A stretch of DNA of 64,000 bases from Zingiber officinale (taxonomy: Eukaryota > Streptophyta > Magnoliopsida > Zingiberales > Zingiberaceae). The notes beneath the pieces were generated by a model, which saw only the letters and a list, made by a program, of their open reading frames with translations, had not been told where the DNA came from and made no database searches. Position 1 is the first letter of the stretch, and the number at the start of each line of letters is the position of its first letter. The DNA is taken from the NCBI RefSeq assembly GCF_018446385.1, contig NC_056002.1, forward strand, positions 27,824,636 to 27,888,635, written 5' to 3'. Shown in pieces: positions 57,820 through 64,000 of the stretch. The position numbers and the translations under genes were made by a program.

Positions 57820-58200
57820 CATAGATCTTGTGGATCAATTTTTTTATGATCCAGGAGATGTGTCACTCGTATTTACAGTCAGATCTTGATCACGATCTGA
57901 CCGTAAATGGTTACGATCTCTTCCTGGGTTCATCATCCCCACCAGATTATAATTTTTGTTCGGAGAGGACGGCTGGAGGCCGCTCGGAGACCTCCGATGG
58001 TGGATAAGTGGCCAGGTTACTCGGTGTCGAGCGAGGGTGTCCTCCGGGCAACCTCCGGCCGCCCACTTCGAACAAAAACTATAATCTGATGGGGGGCGGT
58101 AAACCCAGGAAGGGATCGCAACCATTTACGACCGGATCATGACCACGATCCGACCGCAAATACAAGTGACACATCCTCTGGATCATAAAAAGTGGTCCAG
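57820..58200. mobile_element. Fold-back MITE with ~120-bp inverted arms
   Basis: The left arm from about 57839 (TTTTTATGATCCAGG, GATGTGTCAC, GATCACGATCTGACCG) is inverted at 58070-58192 (CGGATCATGACCACGATCCG, GTGACACATCC, CTGGATCATAAAAA). I estimate 80-85% arm identity. The central ~110 bases are unique and GC-rich. Similarity continues a little outward on both sides, so the true ends are uncertain. Short frames on both strands are products of the inversion. Confidence 0.8.
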
Positions 58201-58242
58201 AAGATCCTGCCTCCTTGAAAGAGAATAGTTAAAAGAGACAAG

Positions 58243-58401
58243 AATCCTCTGGTCCAGAATTCTTAGACCAATCCTGATTCTCCATCTATTCATCGGTTGG
58301 ATGGGTTGGATCCCACCTATTTAACAGGTGAGGTCTAGCTCACCCAACCAATGAATAAACAAGATTTCCTCTAATCCAAAAAATTTTGGACCAGAGGATA
58401 G
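58243..58401. mobile_element. Small fold-back MITE beside the larger one
   Basis: ATCCTCTGGTCCAGAATT on the left is inverted as AATTTTGGACCAGAGGAT on the right, and inside CATCGGTTGGATGGGTTGGA pairs loosely with CTCACCCAACCAATGA. The TGGTCCAGA / TCTGGACCA word is also found at the edge of the larger fold-back element, so the two may be related. Confidence 0.7.
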
Positions 58402-58718
58402 GATCTGACCTCTATTAAAAGATGTGTTTAACTTAGATTTTTTTCTCACAAACTGACATACGAGTTTGTGTCGGTTAGAATGAGAACAATAACGACAGCG
58501 ACATTGGCGATAACAAGTGGCGAAAGGTGAAATCGTTCGTCCTCAGTGTTCTCATCGCATCTGATTTTAGACTATCACGAGGGAGGTAAGTCACGGTAGC
58601 CGAGAGGACAAGTGGTGGTGGGGTGAGTTGCACAGGATCTAAAGATTTATATTCCGATAATCCTGCAATTCGATCCCGCGATCTCATATGATAAATATAT
58701 CATCACTTATCATCTCGG

Positions 58719-59126
58719 ATGATCCATGATATCTACATTCACGATAACAAGCAACTAGCCTATAAGAGGAGCGCCTCAAATAATGACCAAGCTCAGAGTA
58801 GTCAGAATCATCACTTTAATCGAGCTCGGTCCGAGATAAATGATTCGAAGCAACCTAGGAACATTGCAAGTCGAATTGGCGAGTTGGATCCATCTATTGG
58901 CACCGGGATTATGTCAATCACTTTCGCCGTCATGATGTTTGTAGGTCGTAGCACAGCTATAGTTTGCTTGTGTTACATATTTCGGTTAGTGAGAATATCA
59001 TCGTCGAAAGATAAAGAGGGAATAATCGATATCGATATGGATCCAGCTGAATACAAGAAGAGAGTGATTTCGAAAGGTTTGCTTCAAAGAAATGGTCCGA
59101 AGCCATCAAATATTGCCCGTTGCTAG
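58719..59126 (+). CDS. Small plant membrane protein, C-terminal EYKKRV motif
   Basis: A 135-codon frame. The second half looks real: a single hydrophobic segment (residues about 62-88, SITFAVMMFVG and TAIVCLCYIF) preceded by RIGELDPSIGTGIM and followed by an acidic stretch and MDPAEYKKRVISKGLLQRN. Small plant-specific membrane proteins with a similar 'LDP + one membrane helix + EYKK(R/K)V..GLL.RN' layout exist; I have no gene name and no function. The N-terminal ~45 residues are low-complexity, and the true first exon might be upstream, because the segment before 58719 includes MITE debris. A poly-T tract follows closely. Confidence 0.5.
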   Translation: MIHDIYIHDNKQLAYKRSASNNDQAQSSQNHHFNRARSEINDSKQPRNIASRIGELDPSIGTGIMSITFAVMMFVGRSTAIVCLCYIFRLVRISSSKDKEGIIDIDMDPAEYKKRVISKGLLQRNGPKPSNIARC

Positions 59127-60180
59127 AGATAAAAATCTCCTTTTTTTTTTTTTTTTTCCTTTTTAAAGATTTTGCTTATGGTGTGATAAAAATATATTTC
59201 TTGTACGTAGGCCACAAGAAACAATGGATCAAATATAGACTCGAGAATAATTTGAAGAGTAAACTTAATCGTATAATATTTTTCAGAATTTAATTTGTTA
59301 TTATCTTTTGAAGAAATAAGTTTGTATGATATATGTATTGTCAAATTATACTCGACGCTTTTCGTTTTATAAATTGGCATCTTGGCACTCATCTATGTCA
59401 GAATAGCACATAGACATATTTTTAAACATGGAGTTGGTAATCAAACTAAATAAATTTTGGATCACTTATTTAGTGGTTGGATCAACAAATCAATCTAATA
59501 TACTTGCCCCCACGGGTGTGATGCATGATAAAGTATTTAAAGGAATAATATGAGAATCAAGTTTGAATCTCAAATGAGATGACTTCATAAGTTGTACTTC
59601 AGATCTACCTAATAGGTGAACCGGAGATAAAAGCTACCTACTTCTAAGGTTAGTCAGGTGAAATCCAAACATCTAGATTATGTATATATATAAAAAAATC
59701 ATAACCAAAACATTGCTCCAATTAAGTGCATTAGTCAAACCAACCTGTAGAAAATTAAAAATTAACATGCATGATGAAATGTAGAAATGATTGTTGATCA
59801 AAACTAACAATGTTGTTCACCTGTACCACCTGATAACACTAAACTAGAGCAAATTAATATGGGCAAGTAATGAAATAGCATATATTTCTTATGGTCGCAA
59901 TAGTAAGAACTCAATGACCGTTGTATTCTCCCCCACTCGAACAAATGGGTATATACAAAAAAAAAGGTATTCGCACTGGTATAACAAAGAACTTATTTAG
60001 AAAATGATGGCAAATCAAAAAGACTCTCAATCAGTTCAGCTCTTGCTTCATTTACCCCTACTTCATAATCCACTTCTGTGTCTTTTGGCAATAAATACTG
60101 CAATGCCTTAATTCAAGGCCTGCGACCTGCCCGATTCATCCACTGTACCAGAAATAGGGCAGAGGCTCTAACGCTAATGA
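59127..60180. other. Intergenic DNA and LysM gene 3' UTR
   Basis: Poly-T near 59140 and AT-rich DNA without a gene. The stretch nearest 60180 is presumably the 3' UTR of the minus-strand LysM gene. Confidence 0.4.
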
Positions 60181-63100
60181 TCAATCAACAGCCGCTTTGT
60201 TCTTCCAGATGCTTCTTGGTATCGGCAAGCCAACAAGCAAGGGCCTGACGAGGTCTTCGGTCTTCAAGGTCCAAGTACTTGTTGGCCAAATGAAGGAACT
60301 GTTTTCGTTTTCCTGCAAGGCTGGCGTGCTGAATGATTTTCTAACAGGAGAAGACCCAGCATATATGAAAGAATCTCCATTTGAGGTAACATCTAATACG
60401 GCCATGTCTATTTCAGTTTTGCTAGGCAGTTTTGGTCTTGCTGCCAAGCCTTTTCCTTTCCATCCTGAAAATCCACTGTCATTCTCCTCTTTGAACTGCA
60501 ATTCTGGGGTGGACAGAGACTCATTTGCGTCGCCTTTTTGCCGCCTCCTGATAGAATTCTCCATGTCGATGCTCTCAGCATTATTTGAAATGGTGTGGTT
60601 CTTTTTAGACTTGCTGTTTAGTGCTAAGAAACCATTGATCAAACTTGTAGTTTTCCAATCCTGATGCGAGTGTGAATCAGAAAATGGTGGGTCCGTGGAC
60701 CAAATTTCATCATCAGAGCAGCTACCACCTGTTCGATACACAGTCATCTCATAACCTTGAAGAGCTGAGCCCTTTTTGAGTTCTGTGAAACCATAATATG
60801 ATTGCAGGCTGCTCATTGCTGAGGAGATCTGTCTTGGGTAAGTTTTTGTCTTCATTGAGTCCAACAAATCCAGCACATCAGCACCAAAACGACAGGGTGG
60901 AGGAGTATGATCTCTCGAAGGACTGTTGGCGTCATATGACAAACAAAATTTATAAGAATAATGTTCAAGTAGAAAAAGGTTCAAAAAGGCTCGTTACTGT
61001 TTACAAATCTCAGAAACTTTTATTTGAAAGCAAACTGATACCTTATTCCAATAGTACCTAATATCATTGAGTCTCCTCAACAGAATATAGAAAATCATTG
61101 AAAAGAAGATATGGTAGTGAATTAGCTAGAGAGTAAATACTAATTACTAGCAGATTAGACAGTGCATTTATCGCTAATGACGAATCCTCCAAAGGTTTAA
61201 AGTACACCTCATGCTAAAAATTTGGCCTTTAATTGAAACATCATAATTTTTGTGTTATGTTGACACTCAGCACACTCCTTCACACTTCAAAGTGTGTCAA
61301 GTTATTTTAAATAAAATTTTAGACCAACAAATTAAAAAAAAAAAACATAGAAGCTTCGCAACTAATGATCTCCATTTTTTAACGAGTCAGTATGGCTAAA
61401 ACTCACAGTATTGCCAGATACAATTCTGTTATTTATTTATTATTATTATTATTATTATTTTTAGGAAAAATGGAATGGCAAAAGCTCCAGAGTCCATTAA
61501 TCTACAAGATTATTTACAAGATATTCCACATGTAAAAGGTTATGTTGAAAACAAGAGATTCATGATATTTGTTAGCATAATGTTAAACTTGTTAAGTATT
61601 AGGTATATCACATTGCAGCAATCTGGATGAATAAACAGAAGAGTTCTAGTGGGCAACTGAGAGTGATTACACAGTATTATACTTGTTTATGTTTGTCAAA
61701 GCCAAGTTAGGTGTGCTCTTCTGCACGGACATTCCAGTGTTCGCATTAATTTGACAGCTAAATTGTTTAGAAGAATATCTTCACAAGTTTTTGGTAATTC
61801 AAATATTTGTAGTAGAGTTGTGTTTCTTAGTTTGTATGTTCACTTTGTATGTTTACAATTGAACAAAAGGTGAGATGTTGACTCATTTCCAAGCTACAAA
61901 AGTGCAAGATAAGTTATTCAAAAATACAAATTGTGTTGCTAAATGTTGGTGTGCATTCTGTCATTAGATATTATTCAGCAGAGGCACTGGACCACAGAAG
62001 GTTCTTTAATGAATCATTAAGTTCAGGATGCTATTACAGCATGCCCAAAATACAATGCAAAATATTGCAGAAGCAGAAGAAAATACACCAATTCAAAGAG
62101 TTTTTGAAAGGTGAGAAAGGAAAAAGTTCATAACAAGTGCATAACTTAAGCCATGGTAACGTTGACTTTAAACTGCAACAACTTTACCCTATCGTAGAGG
62201 GTGATAACATGTAAAACTTAGTAATAAAAAAGGGAAGTACCTATCAGCAACTGAATTGTCAGACAGACAATTTGATGGAGGATGCTTTCCTGGCAATGGA
62301 ATCAACAAAGTTTTATGTGCAAACATTTGAATATCAGTCATTAAGCCATTCAAGCGTTTGATGTCTTCTACCTAAAACATCAAAGAAAAATTTTCTTACA
62401 ACCATCAATTGGAATATAGGATAGGATAAACTAAAACATAAAGAAATTAAAAAATCAACCACGTTAAACCAATAAATATAACTGGTAAGTAAGTAGATCC
62501 TTCTAAGTTGGAAAAACAGACATTATTTCACTTTCTACAAATCACATAATGAGTTCCAAAATGACAAGAAAGTGTATTGATAATATGCAAGTAAATAACA
62601 CCTACTTTCTGAATGTTTATTTCATGATACAAATTGAATTAGCATATTTAAGGCATACTTAACTCACATGCAAAACTGGAAGGATGACTTACAGAGGATT
62701 ATAGAGACAATGAAAAACCTTCATCATTTTAGTTCCACCAAAATCAGATAAAACTAAAAACTCTTCGACCACACCAAAATATGTACACTCATAACTTCTT
62801 ACAAAATAATACCCATTCATGACTTGTTATAAAATAATGCTCACTCGATCCTAAAATGTTTATCAGCACTAATCCTCATCATCAAGCCCCAACAATGAAC
62901 TTGCAAGTACTGACCTTAGTTGGTCAGGCTGAGCTAGTTAGTTGGCTTGATCAGTTTGTATGGATCAAGTGAGTTGGATGAGACAATTGGACTGAGAAAG
63001 CTTGATGGGGAATAAGATCGGGCAATCAGCATGGGTGATCAAATTGAACTAGTAGGTAGGGCTAATTGGACCAAACAACTTGGCAGGGCCAATGGGTCAA

Positions 63101-63749
63101 TTAGGAACCACACAGTCAAGCAAACTTGATAGGCCAGTTGGGTCAAGAGGACTTAACAGTCCAATTAGTTCAAGCAAACTGATCGTGCTAATCAGGCCGA
63201 GAGATAAATTAAAGAATATTCATTCACCTATTTATTCATTCAAACATGTCAATCCATCCTTCCATTTTTTTTTTTTTTCATCCAACTACTCTAATCCATA
63301 CTTCTATGATAAAAAAAACTTACGGATTTATATTTACCATAGACAAATAAGACAAAAACACATGGAATGGATGTCAAATTGAATAGAAAGTAGAACTTTG
63401 ATCCGAATAATTGTTGTTGTTGGTTTTTTACTTCAAGCCAAAACTAATTTGTTATGCTCAAACATGGAGCAAAGAACTAAACTGAGAGCGGCAAAGATGA
63501 GCAAGAAAGCAAACTGAAATCAAGTACCTCAACCCCGTACTTTATGGCGACGCCAGGAAGCGTATCCATCTTGGACACCCGATGCTCTATGTAATTCGCC
63601 TTGGGAGGGGAATCCGATGAAAAAGATGTCTCAGAAGAGGACGAGGTGCCCGTCTGGATCATATTGCTCTCCCACGAAGCGTAATCTGATCCATCGACGA
63701 AACTATCGGACAGGACGCGAGAGCTACTTCGGATCCCCCTCGCTCCCAT
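60181..63749 (-). CDS. LysM-domain protein (three exons, intracellular type)
   Basis: Exons on the minus strand: 63749-63528, 62371-62241 and 60922-60181; introns of about 1.16 and 1.32 kb begin GTAC and end AG. Joined, they keep one frame (phase 0, then phase 2) and give 364 residues. The LysM domain spans residues about 56-100 across exons 1 and 2: EHRVSKMDTLPGVAIKYGVE, then VEDIKRLNGLMTDIQMFAH and LLIPLPG. No signal peptide or membrane helix is seen, unlike receptor-type LysM proteins. Exon 3 is Ser-rich with conserved islands ISSAMSSLQSYYG, RRRQKGDANES, GKGLAARPK, VRKSFSTPALQ and a C-terminus PIPRSIWKNKAAVD, as in the plant 'peptidoglycan-binding LysM domain-containing' family. The frame stays open upstream of 63749, so the start is inferred from the first ATG. 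Confidence 0.87.
61437..61462. repeat. (TTA)n microsatellite in LysM intron 2
   Basis: A run of TTA units, about 8, inside the second intron of the LysM gene. Confidence 0.85.
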
Positions 63750-64000
63750 CCCCAACAACTCCAATGACGCTTCAGACGACCAAGAACAATGGAAGAACGT
63801 TGCTAATGCTCCAAACGGGAGGCTTTTCGCCCTATTTTCCCCGTACCAATCAACGACGAACGACCCCTACGATCTGCCCGCCAGATCTCCCGCCGACAAG
63901 CCAATCTCCACCAAATGCTGACCAAAATTCAGCGGACAAAGAGCAGCAACCGGTAATCCAAGTCAATCCGACGCCGAAGAACTGAATTTTTGCGAGGAAT

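Noticed and set aside
63617-63985. 122-codon + strand frame at the right edge
   Set aside because: It is antisense to LysM exon 1 and the 5' region; exon structure and the LysM motif support the minus strand.

Overview
The window is nuclear DNA of a flowering plant. It has intron-bearing plant genes, plant LTR retrotransposons, a PIF/Harbinger relic, a probable tRNA-derived SINE and fold-back MITEs. The repeat style (GTCGACTG-rich ~1 kb LTRs, a Sirevirus, Tat-type Ty3/gypsy elements with antisense genes) made me think of a monocot, perhaps Zingiberales. That is an impression and was not tested.

Layout. 1-9596 is a Ty1/copia Sirevirus on the + strand, cut by the left window edge. It has one intact ~1000-codon pol, a frameshifted gag, and 1.5 kb of non-coding DNA with an AT-rich tandem array between them. 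It abuts, and probably inserted into, the tandem repeats of a decayed minus-strand Ty3/gypsy element (about 9597-20404). That older element holds further insertions: a ~1 kb solo LTR at 12936-13955 (target duplication TTGTT), a doubtful LTR-like piece at 15581-16058, and a 2.4 kb solo LTR at 16399-18818 (target duplication GAAGT). A probable SINE with a ~23 bp target duplication and an AT-rich spacer follow. 24016-40640 is a second, larger minus-strand gypsy element (~16.6 kb) with two similar LTRs. Its gag-pol has many stop codons. Between pol and the 3' LTR it carries ~9 kb with three + strand (antisense) genes, two of which are intron-containing paralogues of the putative gypsy-type transposon family.

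From ~40.8 kb the window turns genic: a hybrid proline-rich protein (43620-44273), a zinc-ribbon/RING-H2 E3 ligase (45389-46276), a small membrane protein (58719-59126) and a three-exon LysM-domain protein on the minus strand (63749-60181). Between them are a tandem duplication downstream of the RING gene, a chimeric pseudogene of filament-like protein, PPR and Hsp70 fragments, a broken PIF/Harbinger transposon containing a second copy of the ~1 kb solo LTR, and two fold-back MITEs.

The host genes do not form a pathway. The window is a layered record of transposition in which host gene pieces recur inside repeats: a 58 bp stretch like LysM exon 3 lies at 16.1 kb, and three unrelated gene fragments lie at 50.4-51.6 kb. 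The recurrent lesion in the old elements is a stop codon one C-to-T or G-to-A step from the expected codon, as expected from decay of methylated cytosines. I saw no rRNA, tRNA, CRISPR or bacterial features.
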